This document shows positions 1-9,967 of a stretch of DNA of 64,000 nt, in pieces. Under the pieces are notes generated by a model. That model worked only from the letters and a program-made list of their open reading frames with translations. It ran no database searches and was not told the DNA's origin. The stretch's first letter is position 1; each line of letters opens with the position of its first letter. Made by a program: the position numbers and the translations under genes. The stretch is from Candidatus Methylopumilus universalis (lineage in GTDB: Bacteria; Pseudomonadota; Gammaproteobacteria; Burkholderiales; Methylophilaceae), in contig NZ_CP040977.1 in NCBI RefSeq assembly GCF_006364435.1, positions 868,001 through 932,000 on the forward strand, written 5' to 3'.

Positions 1-252
1 ATGACGCTGAAAAGTATTCATTTTTTGATCTAAGACAACAAAACTTAACAAACGGCCATCCTGAATCTCAATAGTGACAGGCTCCTTGGATAGGCTTGCC
101 ATTTTTTTGTGGGCACGCTTTAGTTTTCGATCAAGCTCTTTTATAAAAGGAAATGTCTTTGATGTCGCGTCACTTAAAACACAAAGGAGATGACTCCCTT
201 TGATGTTTTTTTCTGTCGCAACGCCTCTTTTTTGTACAATTTGAATTCCCAT
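1..252 (-). CDS. Partial ORF, possible leucyl aminopeptidase (M17) N-terminal domain
   Basis: An open frame of 84 codons runs from an ATG at 252 off the left edge of the window, so only the N-terminus is visible. It is preceded by a weak AAGGATTAGGG-type ribosome site. The visible protein is basic, has no signal peptide, and contains a stretch (IEIQDGRLLSFVVLD then a TFQRH motif) that resembles the N-terminal domain of M17 leucyl aminopeptidases as I recall them. None of the metal-binding catalytic residues of that family are in view, so the assignment is tentative. It is divergent from aceE. Confidence 0.4.
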   Translation of the reverse strand, partial: MGIQIVQKRGVATEKNIKGSHLLCVLSDATSKTFPFIKELDRKLKRAHKKMASLSKEPVTIEIQDGRLLSFVVLDQKMNTFQRH

Positions 253-499
253 AAGCCCTAATCCTTAAATGAAAGTCCTATAAAAAAATATCAATAAAAT
301 CAATAGAATATTACTTTTTTTAACACTTTTAACTTGCTTTTTTACTTGACCCAAACGGTTAAAAACGCCAAACTTGAACCTATATGAGTTCATTCAAGTG
401 TTATCGCTCACAAAATTGGAAACCCCTTTAGGCGTTCGGTAAATACTGTAATTATTATACCGTTAGCGTCCTCATAAATTTCTGGAGTTACATTAAAAC
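253..499. promoter_or_regulatory. Divergent intergenic region upstream of aceE
   Basis: This 247-base AT-rich gap separates the minus-strand ORF from aceE and must hold promoters for both. TTGACC at 346-351 and TTGAAC at 374-379 resemble -35 elements, but neither is followed at 17 bases by a convincing -10. TTATTATACC-like sequence at about 453-464 is a possible -10 for aceE. I see no clear operator or riboswitch. A GGAG ribosome site at 484-487 serves aceE. Confidence 0.35.
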
Positions 500-3154
500 A
501 TGGCATCTATACCTGACATCGACAATCAAGAAACGCAAGAGTGGCTTGACGCACTCAATGCTGTCATTGAAACAGAAGGTGTAGAACGCGCTCATTTCTT
601 AATCGAATCCATGATTGATCAGGCGCGTCGATCTGGGGCTAATTTGCCTTATAAAGCCACCACCGCATACGTCAATACCATCCCTACCCATTTGCAACAA
701 CGCCATCCAGGAAACCCTGACATGGAGCGTCGCATTAGAGCCCTCATCCGGTGGAATGCCATCATGACGGTATTACGTGCGAATGAAAAATCACCTGGCG
801 TGGGAGGTCATATCGCAAGCTTTCAATCAGCAGCAACTTTGTATGATGTTGGCTTCAACCATTTCTTTAGGGCAGCCAATGATAAATTCCAAGGGGATCT
901 TGTGTACTTCCAAGGTCACTCGTCTCCTGGTGTTTATGCGAGAGCGTTTCTAGAAGGCCGTATCAGCGAAGACCAATTAACTAACTTCCGTATGGAAACC
1001 GGCGGCAAGGGATTATCAAGCTACCCTCATCCATGGCTCATGCCTGACTTCTGGCAGTTCCCAACGGTATCGATGGGATTAGGTCCGATCATGGGGATTT
1101 ACCAAGCACGATTCTTAAAGTATTTACATGATCGTGGTATTGCAGATACCTCAGATCGTAAAGTATGGGTCTTCTGTGGTGACGGTGAAATGGATGAACC
1201 TGAGTCACTCGGTGCTATTTCATTAGCGTCTCGCGAAAAGCTCGATAACCTTATTTTTGTGGTCAACTGTAACTTACAGCGTCTTGATGGTCCTGTGCGT
1301 GGCAACGGCAAAATTATTCAAGAACTCGAATCAGACTTTAGGGGTTCCGGTTGGAATGTAATCAAAGTGATTTGGGGCTCGTACTGGGATCCATTAATAG
1401 CGATGGACAAAACAGGATTACTCAAAAAACGCATGGAAGAATGTGTCGACGGTGAATATCAAAACTTTAAAGCTAAAGGTGGCGCTTACACACGTGAACA
1501 CTTCTTTGGTAAATATCCAGAACTAAAAGAGATGGTAGCTGCTATGTCAGATCAAGATATTTGGCGCTTAAATCGTGGCGGACATGATCCTCATAAAGTT
1601 TTCGCTGCATACGCTGCAGCCACTTCACATAAAGGCCAACCTTCAGTCGTCTTAGCTAAAACCGTTAAAGGTTACGGCATGGGAGATGCAGGTGAAGGTC
1701 AAAATATTACCCATCAACAAAAGAGCATGGATATTGATTCTTTAAAAGCTTTCCGCGATCGTTTTGATTTGCAAATTACTAATGAAGAAGTTGAGAAGTT
1801 ATCTTTCCATAAACCTGCGCCTGATTCTCCTGAAATTAAATACATGATGGAAAGACGTGAAGCGCTTGGTGGATTTGTACCTCAACGTAAACGTAAAGGT
1901 AACTCTCTTAAAACACCACCCCTATCCGCTTTCGAAAATATGCTCACAGCGACAGGTGAACGAGAAATTTCAACGACGATGGCGTTTGTGAGAATTTTAT
2001 CCACCCTTGTACGTGATAAAGAGCTCGGTAAATATATTGTACCTATTGTGCCTGATGAGGCGCGAACATTTGGTATGGAAGGCATGTTTAGACAGCTTGG
2101 TATTTATTCGTCCGTCGGTCAATTGTACGAACCTCAAGATTCAGATCAAGTCATGTTCTATAAAGAACAAACAGACGGTCAAATTTTAGAAGAAGGTATC
2201 AATGAAGCAGGCTCATTCTCCTCCTGGGTAGCAGCTGCGACTTCATATACCGTTAACGGCATTCAAATGATTCCGTTTTATATTTTCTATTCAATGTTTG
2301 GTTTCCAACGTATTGGAGACCTTGCTTGGGCGGCTGGTGACTCACGTGCACGTGGATTCTTATTAGGCGCTACCGCAGGTCGAACTACATTGAATGGTGA
2401 AGGTTTGCAACATGAAGATGGTCATAGTCAATTGATGGCCGCTATGATTCCTAATTGCGTGTCATACGACCCTACTTTTGCATACGAACTTGCAGTGATT
2501 ATGCAAGACGGTTTAAAACGCATGATTGAAAATCAGGAAGATGTTTTCTATTACATCACAGTCATGAATGAAAATTATAGCCACCCTGAAATGCCTAAAG
2601 GTAGTGAAGCAGACATTATTAAGGGTATGTATTCATTCTCCACTTCAAAAATCAAAGGTGAAAAAGTTCAGCTCATGGGCAGTGGTGTGATTTTACGTGA
2701 AGTGATTGAAGCGCAAAAAATATTAGAAAGTGATTATGGTGTGTCAGCCGATGTATGGAGTGTGACGAGTTTTAATGAGCTTCGTAAAGATGCATTAGAA
2801 GCGGATCGTTGGAATCGCATGAATCCTGATAAACCACAAAAAGAATCCCATGTGGTAAAACTGCTTAAAAAAGCAGAAGGTCCCATCATTGCATCGACCG
2901 ACTATATGAAATCATTCGCAGAGCAAATTGCTGTCTTCTTACCTCATAAATTTGTGGCTCTCGGTACTGATGGTTTTGGACGCTCTGACTCAAGAGAAAA
3001 ATTACGTCACTTCTTTGAAGTCAATCGTCATTATGTCGTGGTGGCAACACTCAAAGCTTTAAGTGATGAAGGTAAGATTAAAGCATCAGTGGTCACGGAT
3101 GCGATTAAGAAATTTAAGCTTGATCCTAATAAACCTAATCCGGTGACGCAGTAA
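500..3154 (+). CDS. aceE: Pyruvate dehydrogenase E1 component
   Basis: Homodimeric E1 of the pyruvate dehydrogenase complex: thiamine-diphosphate-dependent decarboxylation of pyruvate and reductive acetylation of the lipoyl groups of E2. The 884 residues match the usual length of the homodimeric (E. coli-type) E1, about 887. The TPP/Mg motif GDGEMDEPE is at residues 227-235, followed about 30 residues later by NCNLQRLDG. The C-terminal transketolase-like domain carries GTDGFGRSD near residue 825. It is the first gene of aceE-aceF-lpdA; aceF starts two bases after its stop, so the three are surely cotranscribed. Start ATG has GGAG 12 bases upstream. Confidence 0.97.
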   Translation: MASIPDIDNQETQEWLDALNAVIETEGVERAHFLIESMIDQARRSGANLPYKATTAYVNTIPTHLQQRHPGNPDMERRIRALIRWNAIMTVLRANEKSPGVGGHIASFQSAATLYDVGFNHFFRAANDKFQGDLVYFQGHSSPGVYARAFLEGRISEDQLTNFRMETGGKGLSSYPHPWLMPDFWQFPTVSMGLGPIMGIYQARFLKYLHDRGIADTSDRKVWVFCGDGEMDEPESLGAISLASREKLDNLIFVVNCNLQRLDGPVRGNGKIIQELESDFRGSGWNVIKVIWGSYWDPLIAMDKTGLLKKRMEECVDGEYQNFKAKGGAYTREHFFGKYPELKEMVAAMSDQDIWRLNRGGHDPHKVFAAYAAATSHKGQPSVVLAKTVKGYGMGDAGEGQNITHQQKSMDIDSLKAFRDRFDLQITNEEVEKLSFHKPAPDSPEIKYMMERREALGGFVPQRKRKGNSLKTPPLSAFENMLTATGEREISTTMAFVRILSTLVRDKELGKYIVPIVPDEARTFGMEGMFRQLGIYSSVGQLYEPQDSDQVMFYKEQTDGQILEEGINEAGSFSSWVAAATSYTVNGIQMIPFYIFYSMFGFQRIGDLAWAAGDSRARGFLLGATAGRTTLNGEGLQHEDGHSQLMAAMIPNCVSYDPTFAYELAVIMQDGLKRMIENQEDVFYYITVMNENYSHPEMPKGSEADIIKGMYSFSTSKIKGEKVQLMGSGVILREVIEAQKILESDYGVSADVWSVTSFNELRKDALEADRWNRMNPDKPQKESHVVKLLKKAEGPIIASTDYMKSFAEQIAVFLPHKFVALGTDGFGRSDSREKLRHFFEVNRHYVVVATLKALSDEGKIKASVVTDAIKKFKLDPNKPNPVTQ

Positions 3155-3156
3155 TT

Positions 3157-4476
3157 ATGGCTATTGAAAAAATACTTGTTCCCGACATTGGAAACTTTGA
3201 TAGTGTTGATGTGATTGAAATCATCGCGAAGATAGGCGATGCCATCAAAAAAGATGACCCACTCATTACGCTAGAAACAGATAAAGCTTCGATGGATATT
3301 CCAGCCCCTCATGCAGGCACTGTGAAAGAGATTTTTTTAAAAGTGGGTGATAAGATCAAACAAGGCTCACCTATATTGATGCTTGATATTGTGGAGTCTG
3401 ATAAAAAATCGGAAGTGAAAGAAAGTCCGAAAGAAACTAAAAAAGAAGAAGCGATAAAAACTTCTATGCCTGAACCTTCTCGTCCAGCACCAGAGCCTCC
3501 ACAAAAAATTATGCCACAGCAAACGCCAGCGCCTATTGGCGATAGTGTGGTTGTGGCGCCCAATAAAAAATCGCACGCGAGCCCTTCAGTCAGAAAATTT
3601 GCGCGAGAGCTGGGTGTTAATTTGGCCTTCGTGCAAGGATCAGGTCCTAAAAATCGCATCCTTGAATCTGACATACAAAGTTATGTGAAAAGTGAGTTGG
3701 CGCGACCTCGCACGGACAATATGGGTAACGCCCCGACTGTGATCCCAATGCCTGTGATTGACTTTAGTCAGTATGGGGACATTGAAACCAAACCACTTTC
3801 AAAAATTAAAAAATTATCAGGAGCAAATCTTCACCGCAATTGGGTCACCGCACCGCATGTCACACAATTTGATGAAGCGGATATCACTGATCTCGAAGCT
3901 TTTAGAAAATCGATGCAAGTCGATGCTGAAAAAAAAGGTGTCAAGCTCACTCTTCTTGCTTTCCTTATGAAGGCTTGTGTCAATGCACTTAAGACTTATC
4001 CTAACTTTAATGCCTCTCTTTCAGCGGATGGGGATCAACTTATTTACAAGAGTTATTACAACATCGGCTTTGCATGCGACACACCCGATGGTTTGGTGGT
4101 ACCTGTCGTGCGTGATGTTCATCAAAAAGATGTGCTCGCAATCGCTAAAGATTTAGGTGAGCTTTCCGCCAAAGCGCGCGAACGCAAACTTAAGATGGAA
4201 GAAATGCAAGGTGGATGCTTTACGATTTCAAGTTTAGGCGGTATTGGTGGCACGAAATTTACACCGATTATTAATTGTCCTGAAGTGGCCATCCTTGGAA
4301 TTTCAAGGTCATCCATGGAGCCTATATACGATCCTAAAACGAAAGTATTTGAAGCAAGACTTATCTTGCCTCTCTCTCTATCATACGATCACCGCGTCAT
4401 TGATGGTGCAGATGGTGCGCGTTTTACCAGCCACTTACGCATGATGCTATCTGACGTGCGTCGATTGCTTCTTTAA
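3157..4476 (+). CDS. aceF: Pyruvate dehydrogenase E2, dihydrolipoyl acetyltransferase
   Basis: Core enzyme that transfers acetyl from lipoamide to CoA. Domains in order: one lipoyl domain (about 1-78, lipoylated lysine K43 in ETDKASMD), an Ala/Pro/Glu-rich linker (about 80-135), the peripheral subunit-binding domain (about 141-178), and the catalytic domain with DHRVIDGADG (catalytic His412). At 439 residues it is shorter than E. coli AceF because it has one lipoyl domain instead of three; a second lipoyl domain sits on the neighbouring E3. It lies two bases after aceE. Confidence 0.97.
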   Translation: MAIEKILVPDIGNFDSVDVIEIIAKIGDAIKKDDPLITLETDKASMDIPAPHAGTVKEIFLKVGDKIKQGSPILMLDIVESDKKSEVKESPKETKKEEAIKTSMPEPSRPAPEPPQKIMPQQTPAPIGDSVVVAPNKKSHASPSVRKFARELGVNLAFVQGSGPKNRILESDIQSYVKSELARPRTDNMGNAPTVIPMPVIDFSQYGDIETKPLSKIKKLSGANLHRNWVTAPHVTQFDEADITDLEAFRKSMQVDAEKKGVKLTLLAFLMKACVNALKTYPNFNASLSADGDQLIYKSYYNIGFACDTPDGLVVPVVRDVHQKDVLAIAKDLGELSAKARERKLKMEEMQGGCFTISSLGGIGGTKFTPIINCPEVAILGISRSSMEPIYDPKTKVFEARLILPLSLSYDHRVIDGADGARFTSHLRMMLSDVRRLLL

Positions 4477-4482
4477 TATTAC

Positions 4483-6264
4483 ATGGCTAATACTTTTCAA
4501 ATCACGGTACCTGATATCGGCAACTTCGATAGCGTTGAAGTCATCGATGTGATTGTCAAAATTGGTGACACCATTAAGAAAGAAGATTCACTCATTACGG
4601 TTGAATCTGATAAAGCATCTATGGATATTCCTTCCACACACGAAGGCAAAGTGACCAAGATTGATTTAAAAGTAGGTGATAAAGTTAAGCAAGGATCCAA
4701 TATTCTTGTGATTGAATTAAGTGAGTCTAATGACAAACCGCAAAAGGCTGAAACTAAAACAGAAGTTAGGGTTGAAGCAAAAGCAGAAGTAAAAAAAGAA
4801 ATGTCTTCGGAAGTGTCTTCACAAACCAGCACTAAAAAATCAAACATTACATCGACACATGAAACTGAACTTGTTGTTTTGGGTTCAGGCCCAGGCGGTT
4901 ACACAGCTGCATTCCGCGCTGCAGATTTAGGTAAGAAAGTAGTGCTTATCGAAAGATATGGAACCTTAGGTGGTGTATGCCTTAACGTGGGCTGTATTCC
5001 ATCGAAAGCACTTTTGCATACAGCTAAAGTAATCACAGATGCTGAAGAAACAGCAGAGCATGGTGTGACTTTTGGTGACCCTAAAATTGATTTAGAAAAA
5101 ATTCGTCATTGGAAAGCAAACGATGTGGTCGGTAAATTAACGCAAGGCTTAAGTGCCATGGCCAAACAAAGACAAGTCACTGTGATACAAGGTGTCGGTG
5201 AATTCACATCACCTCATCAAATTAAGGTCACAAAAGCAGATGGGAGTTCTGAAACGATAGGTTTCGAGCATTGTATTGTGGCTGCAGGATCGCAAGCGAC
5301 AAAATTTCCAGGGGTACAAGATGATCCACGTATTATGGATTCCACAGGTGCGCTGGAACTGAAAGACATACCTAAGCGTTTACTCATTGTAGGTGGTGGC
5401 ATTATCGGACTTGAGATGGGAACTGTATACGATGCATTAGGTAGCCATGTGAGCGTCGTCGAATTATCAGATGGGCTCATTCAAGGATGTGATCGAGATT
5501 TAGTGCGTCCATTACAAAAACGTATGGAACAGCGCTTTGAAAAAATTATGCTCAATACGAAAGTTAATGCCATTGATGCTAAAGCAGATGGTATTCATGT
5601 GGCCTTTGAATTTGAAGGTAAATCAGAATCGCAAATTTATGATCGCGTTTTAATTGCCATTGGTCGTCGTCCTAATGGCAAAGTGATTAAAGCTGAGTTA
5701 GCTGGAGTCAACGTCACGGATCAAGGATTTATTCCGGTAGATAAACAAATGCGCACAAACGTATCACATATCTTTGCCATTGGAGATATTGTAGGTCAAC
5801 CCATGCTGGCACATAAGGCAACCCATGAGGGTAAGGTCGCAGCGGAAGTCATTGCAGGACATAAAGTTGAGTTCCAAGCGATCGCGATTCCATCTGTTGC
5901 CTATACCGATCCTGAAGTTGCTTGGGCAGGTATGACTGAAACAGAAGCTAAATTACATAATATTGAAATAGAAAAAGCAAGCTTCCCATGGGCAGCGAGT
6001 GGTCGAGCGTTAGCTAACAATCGATCAGAAGGTACAACTAAACTTATTTTTGATAAAGAAACACATCGACTTATTGGTGCGGGTATCACAGGTATTAACG
6101 CAGGAGAACTCATTGCAGAAACGGTATTGGCGATTGAGATGGGTGCTGATGCACATGATCTTGGCTTAAGTATTCATCCCCACCCTACACTATCTGAAAC
6201 AGTTTGTTTTGCAGCGGAAGTTAAAGAAGGAACGATCACAGACCTATACATTAAAAAACGTTAA
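4483..6264 (+). CDS. lpdA: Dihydrolipoamide dehydrogenase with N-terminal lipoyl domain
   Basis: E3 flavoprotein that reoxidises dihydrolipoamide with NAD+. Residues 1-80 form a lipoyl domain (K44 in ESDKASMD), then a charged linker, then the FAD-binding GSGPGGYTAAF near 134, the redox disulfide CLNVGC (C166, C171), the NAD-binding GGGIIGLEMG and the C-terminal HPHPT motif (active His567). The 593-residue length is explained by the extra lipoyl domain, an arrangement known from Neisseria and other betaproteobacteria. Its lipoyl domain is very like that of AceF, pointing to duplication within the operon. The stop codon lies inside a palindromic terminator shared with coaX. Confidence 0.97.
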   Translation: MANTFQITVPDIGNFDSVEVIDVIVKIGDTIKKEDSLITVESDKASMDIPSTHEGKVTKIDLKVGDKVKQGSNILVIELSESNDKPQKAETKTEVRVEAKAEVKKEMSSEVSSQTSTKKSNITSTHETELVVLGSGPGGYTAAFRAADLGKKVVLIERYGTLGGVCLNVGCIPSKALLHTAKVITDAEETAEHGVTFGDPKIDLEKIRHWKANDVVGKLTQGLSAMAKQRQVTVIQGVGEFTSPHQIKVTKADGSSETIGFEHCIVAAGSQATKFPGVQDDPRIMDSTGALELKDIPKRLLIVGGGIIGLEMGTVYDALGSHVSVVELSDGLIQGCDRDLVRPLQKRMEQRFEKIMLNTKVNAIDAKADGIHVAFEFEGKSESQIYDRVLIAIGRRPNGKVIKAELAGVNVTDQGFIPVDKQMRTNVSHIFAIGDIVGQPMLAHKATHEGKVAAEVIAGHKVEFQAIAIPSVAYTDPEVAWAGMTETEAKLHNIEIEKASFPWAASGRALANNRSEGTTKLIFDKETHRLIGAGITGINAGELIAETVLAIEMGADAHDLGLSIHPHPTLSETVCFAAEVKEGTITDLYIKKR

Positions 6265-6276
6265 AACGTTTTTTAA
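6251..6276. terminator. Bidirectional terminator covering lpdA and coaX stop codons
   Basis: A perfect inverted repeat with 12-base arms (TTAAAAAACGTT and AACGTTTTTTAA) and a 2-base loop. Read on either strand, the second arm ends in TTTTTT. The lpdA TAA (6262-6264) and the coaX TAA (6273-6275) both fall inside it. Confidence 0.7.
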
Positions 6277-7013
6277 ATATTCGCGAAAACAAAAAGACCT
6301 TCAAGCACTAAATCTTTTTTAATTGAGATGTATTTTTTTAAACTTTTATCCATATGCTGATCTATCAACTCAGCATCACCACCGCTTAAAATAATCGCGA
6401 CATCTTGAGATTCTGAACACGCAATATCAAATAAAGATTTGATATTGCCTAGCACACTCAATACAAATCCTGACTTAATCGCATTGGCTGTATTGATGGG
6501 TGGCATTTGAACAACACCCTCGAAATTTTTTAAATCAGCAGTATTATTTGCTAAAGCATTTTTTGTAAGATGCAGCCCTGGCAAAATCACACCACCTTCG
6601 AAAGTATACTGATTATTTTTTTGATCAAAGCTCACATAATCTATCGTCACAGCAGTTCCGACTGAGACAATGACTGCAGACTTCTTGATATGATGGGATA
6701 CACTTAATGCAGACAACCATCTGTCAGCGCCTAGTGTTGTAGGTTCTTGATATCCATTTAAAAGATACTTGTACTTTTTTTGTGGCTTAATAAATTCAAC
6801 AGGGCACGAAAATTTTTTAAGTTTAATTTTTAAAATGGCTTCTTTTTCAAAGCCTGCCACATTTGAAATAAGTATTTTTTTAATTGCAACATCGAATTCA
6901 AAATGATCTTGGTCTATATCTTCCGTTAAAAAAGAATCGTATTTATAAATGCCATGATGATCACGAAGCATCCATTTTGTTTTGGTATTGCCTATATCTA
7001 TAAGAAGAAACAT
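6273..7013 (-). CDS. coaX: Type III pantothenate kinase
   Basis: Phosphorylates pantothenate, the first step of coenzyme A synthesis. Residues 4-14 (LIDIGNTKTKW) are the phosphate-binding motif of this ASKHA-fold family, GADRWLSA (about 98-105) is a family-specific motif, and SVGTAVTIDYV follows. Length (246) is typical. It lies two bases downstream of birA; the birA-coaX pairing is common in betaproteobacteria and supports cotranscription. It converges with lpdA. Confidence 0.93.
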   Translation of the reverse strand: MFLLIDIGNTKTKWMLRDHHGIYKYDSFLTEDIDQDHFEFDVAIKKILISNVAGFEKEAILKIKLKKFSCPVEFIKPQKKYKYLLNGYQEPTTLGADRWLSALSVSHHIKKSAVIVSVGTAVTIDYVSFDQKNNQYTFEGGVILPGLHLTKNALANNTADLKNFEGVVQMPPINTANAIKSGFVLSVLGNIKSLFDIACSESQDVAIILSGGDAELIDQHMDKSLKKYISIKKDLVLEGLFVFANI

Positions 7014-7015
7014 AT

Positions 7016-8008
7016 TTATACTTTTCTTAATGTAATTTCACCTGATGAGAATGTTTCGAGGCCAGCTGATGGCGTTTCAATGATAAGTGCGCCATCATCG
7101 GTCACCCCTTGCGCGAGACCTGTGACTCCTCTTCCGTCACCTAAAGATAATGTCACTGTCTGATGTTGATAGGCATGATAGGACATCCACTCTTCTTTTA
7201 ATGAGCTAAATTTGGATGTATTAAATTGACCCAATACATCTGCCAAATCTTTTAAGATTTGTCCAAGCAACTCATTAGGATCGATCACTTCTAACCCCAC
7301 GCTTACAAGATCGATCGCTGGCTGATCAATATGGCTCATACTTTTTTTAGAAAGTTTTAAATTAATGCCAATACCAATGACAGCGCTACTCTGCCCTTCC
7401 ATATCACCTTGTAGTTCAATGAGAATACCCGCTAATTTTTTATATTGAGACCCATCTTGAATTAACACATCGTTAGGCCATTTAAGCTGTGCCCCCATCA
7501 CACCGAATCGATGCAAGCTTCGTATGAGAGCAATGCCAACCGCTAAACTTAATCCTGAAAGAGTTGCAGCTCCACCATTAAATCGCCATAGAAGTGAAAA
7601 AGTTAAACTTTCACCTAAAGCAGATTGCCAACTTCTACCGCGACGGCCGCGACCTTTCGTTTGAATATGCGTTACTGCTACAGAGGCATGAGGATGGTCT
7701 AAAGAGGCCTTTTCCATAAGGTAACTATTGGTGGACTCCATCACGTCAAAAATTTCCATGTTAAACCAGTGGTGAATTTCGCCCATGACGTTTTGGATAG
7801 AAGATTTTTTTAAAAGCGTAATGGGTTGAATCAACTTATAACCACGGCCACGCACAGAATAAATCTCCACACCGAACTCTTCCGCTTTTTTAATGGCATT
7901 CCAGATCGAGACGCGAGAAATATCGAAAGTTTTAGCAATAGATTCTCCCGAATGAAATTTACCATCGGAGAGCACATCTAAGACTTTAAAAACGAGGCTA
8001 TGCTGCAT
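7016..8008 (-). CDS. birA: Biotin-protein ligase / biotin operon repressor
   Basis: Attaches biotin to the biotin carboxyl carrier protein through biotinyl-AMP. Residues 1-60 form a winged helix-turn-helix like that of bifunctional BirA (SRVSIWNAIKK recognition region, 31-41). The ligase domain follows with GRGRRGRSWQS at 119-129, the biotinyl-AMP loop, and KWPNDVL near 174; a C-terminal SH3-like domain ends the 330-residue protein. The DNA-binding domain suggests it also represses biotin genes, none of which is in the window. Confidence 0.94.
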   Translation of the reverse strand: MQHSLVFKVLDVLSDGKFHSGESIAKTFDISRVSIWNAIKKAEEFGVEIYSVRGRGYKLIQPITLLKKSSIQNVMGEIHHWFNMEIFDVMESTNSYLMEKASLDHPHASVAVTHIQTKGRGRRGRSWQSALGESLTFSLLWRFNGGAATLSGLSLAVGIALIRSLHRFGVMGAQLKWPNDVLIQDGSQYKKLAGILIELQGDMEGQSSAVIGIGINLKLSKKSMSHIDQPAIDLVSVGLEVIDPNELLGQILKDLADVLGQFNTSKFSSLKEEWMSYHAYQHQTVTLSLGDGRGVTGLAQGVTDDGALIIETPSAGLETFSSGEITLRKV

Positions 8009-8124
8009 AAAACTCGTATGACATTAAAAACTTGATCTTATCATATGAGCCTATGTTTTAGCTTTAAGATCAATGGATTGGGGGAAATTAAGCCATCATT
8101 TCAGTGTAGAATATTGCCTATATT

Positions 8125-9894
8125 ATGTCAGACAACAAAACTACATCTCAAGTACCTTCTAATTTTATTCGTGGCGTGATCGAACGCGACTTAACTAATA
8201 AAAGTTATGACGGTAAGACCTGGGCAGGCTCTCCAGGAGATGCTGCGCATCATGCAAAAGCACCTATTGATACGGCAAAAATTCGCACCCGCTTCCCTCC
8301 TGAGCCAAATGGTTATCTTCATATAGGACATGCAAAGAGTATTTTCTTAAACTTTGGATTAGCTAAAGATTACGACGGTATTTGTCATTTGCGTTTTGAT
8401 GACACCAATCCTGAAAAAGAAAATCAGGAATATGTAGATAGCATTAAAAACAATGTGTCGTGGTTAGGTTTTTCATGGGAACAAAATAAAATATCACATC
8501 TCTATTTTGCGAGTCACTATTTCGACTTTATGTATGAAGCTGCTGAATCTCTTATTCAATCAGGTCATGCTTATGTTGACAAACAAACACCTGATGAGAT
8601 TCGAATTAATCGAGGGTCTCTAACCGAACCTGGTAAAAATTCTCCATGGCGTGATAAATCATCAGAAGAACATCTTGCATGGTTCCGCGAAATGCGTGAT
8701 GGCAAACATCCCGATGGGTCGATGATATTAAGAGCTAAAATTGATATGACATCGCCTAATATTAATTTGCGCGATCCTGCAATCTATCGAATTAAACGCG
8801 CGCATCATCACAATACTGGAGATACATGGTGCATTTATCCTATGTATACTTTTGCGCACCCCATTGAAGATGCACTAGAAAAAATTACACACTCTATTTG
8901 TACTTTAGAGTTTGAAGATCAACGTCCTTTTTATGATTGGATTTTAGATCGACTTATAGATAATGGTTTGTTATCTAAACCCCAACCTCGCCAGTATGAA
9001 TTCGCAAGGTTAAATTTAACTTACGCAGTCCTCTCAAAAAGAAAACTCATTGAGTTGGTTGAAAATAAACATGTCACGGGATGGGATGATCCAAGGCTAC
9101 CAACTTTAGAAGGTGCGCGTCGCCGGGGATACACACCTGAAGGCTTTAAACTTTTTACGGATCGCATTGGTGTATCTAAAGCGGATTCTTGGATTGATTA
9201 TGCAACACTCGAAGAGTCAATGCGAGAAGTATTAAATCTGTCATGTGAAAGACGCATCGCAGTTTTAGATCCCATAGAACTTGAAATTACAAACTATCCA
9301 GTTAATACAGATGAAGATTGTTTCGCACCGAATCATCCACTTAAACCTGAGCTTGGTAAACGTGTCGTTAAATTATCTAAGTCTCTCTGGATTGAACGCG
9401 AAGATTTTATGGAAGAACCTTCCAAACAATTCTTTAGATTGTATCCAAACAATATGGTGAGATTAAGATACGGCTATGTTGTGAAATGCACATCCTTTGA
9501 AAAAGATGCAAACGGTAAAGTTATAAAAGTAATATGTGAATATTTACCTGATACAAAATCAGGCACACCTGGAAGTGACAGTATAAAAGTTAAAGGCAAC
9601 ATTCATTGGGTATCTAAAGCTCACAGCTATCGAGGTGCGATTCGCTTATATGACAAACTCTTCAGCACAGAACATCCTGGCAGTCATGACTCAAATTATT
9701 TAGAACAGCTTAATCCAAATTCGTGTATGACGATTGAAGCAGAATTAGAAAAAAGTTTAGAGACTATAAAGCCTGGTGAACAGTTTCAATTTGAACGTCA
9801 CGGTTACTTCGTAGCAGATATAAAAGATTCAAAAACAAATCTTCCTATCTTTAATCGAACTGCAACACTTAAAGACACGTCACAAAAAATATAA
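8125..9894 (+). CDS. glnS: Glutaminyl-tRNA synthetase
   Basis: Class I synthetase charging tRNA-Gln. HIGH is at 66-69 within PPEPNGYLHIGHAKS and the KMSKS-like loop is LSKRK (303-307), as in GlnRS. The C-terminal half is the two-barrel anticodon-binding region. The 589 residues include an N-terminal extension of about 25 compared with E. coli. No Shine-Dalgarno is visible before the ATG. TAGAAT at 8107-8112 could be a -10, which would leave a very short leader, but I see no good -35. Confidence 0.96.
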   Translation: MSDNKTTSQVPSNFIRGVIERDLTNKSYDGKTWAGSPGDAAHHAKAPIDTAKIRTRFPPEPNGYLHIGHAKSIFLNFGLAKDYDGICHLRFDDTNPEKENQEYVDSIKNNVSWLGFSWEQNKISHLYFASHYFDFMYEAAESLIQSGHAYVDKQTPDEIRINRGSLTEPGKNSPWRDKSSEEHLAWFREMRDGKHPDGSMILRAKIDMTSPNINLRDPAIYRIKRAHHHNTGDTWCIYPMYTFAHPIEDALEKITHSICTLEFEDQRPFYDWILDRLIDNGLLSKPQPRQYEFARLNLTYAVLSKRKLIELVENKHVTGWDDPRLPTLEGARRRGYTPEGFKLFTDRIGVSKADSWIDYATLEESMREVLNLSCERRIAVLDPIELEITNYPVNTDEDCFAPNHPLKPELGKRVVKLSKSLWIEREDFMEEPSKQFFRLYPNNMVRLRYGYVVKCTSFEKDANGKVIKVICEYLPDTKSGTPGSDSIKVKGNIHWVSKAHSYRGAIRLYDKLFSTEHPGSHDSNYLEQLNPNSCMTIEAELEKSLETIKPGEQFQFERHGYFVADIKDSKTNLPIFNRTATLKDTSQKI

Positions 9895-9921
9895 TTTCAT
9901 TGTAAAAGTTACAGACAATAA

Positions 9922-9957
9922 AAAACCCTAAACTCAAATCTGAGCTTAGGGTTTTTA
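9922..9957. terminator. Bidirectional terminator between glnS and the rRNA operon
   Basis: AAAACCCTAA pairs with TTAGGGTTTT around an interior that can pair further (CTCA/TGAG). It ends in a T-run on both strands. It lies 28 bases after glnS and just past the 5S gene, so it can stop glnS and rRNA transcription. Confidence 0.75.
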
Positions 9958-9967
9958 ATATAAGAAG

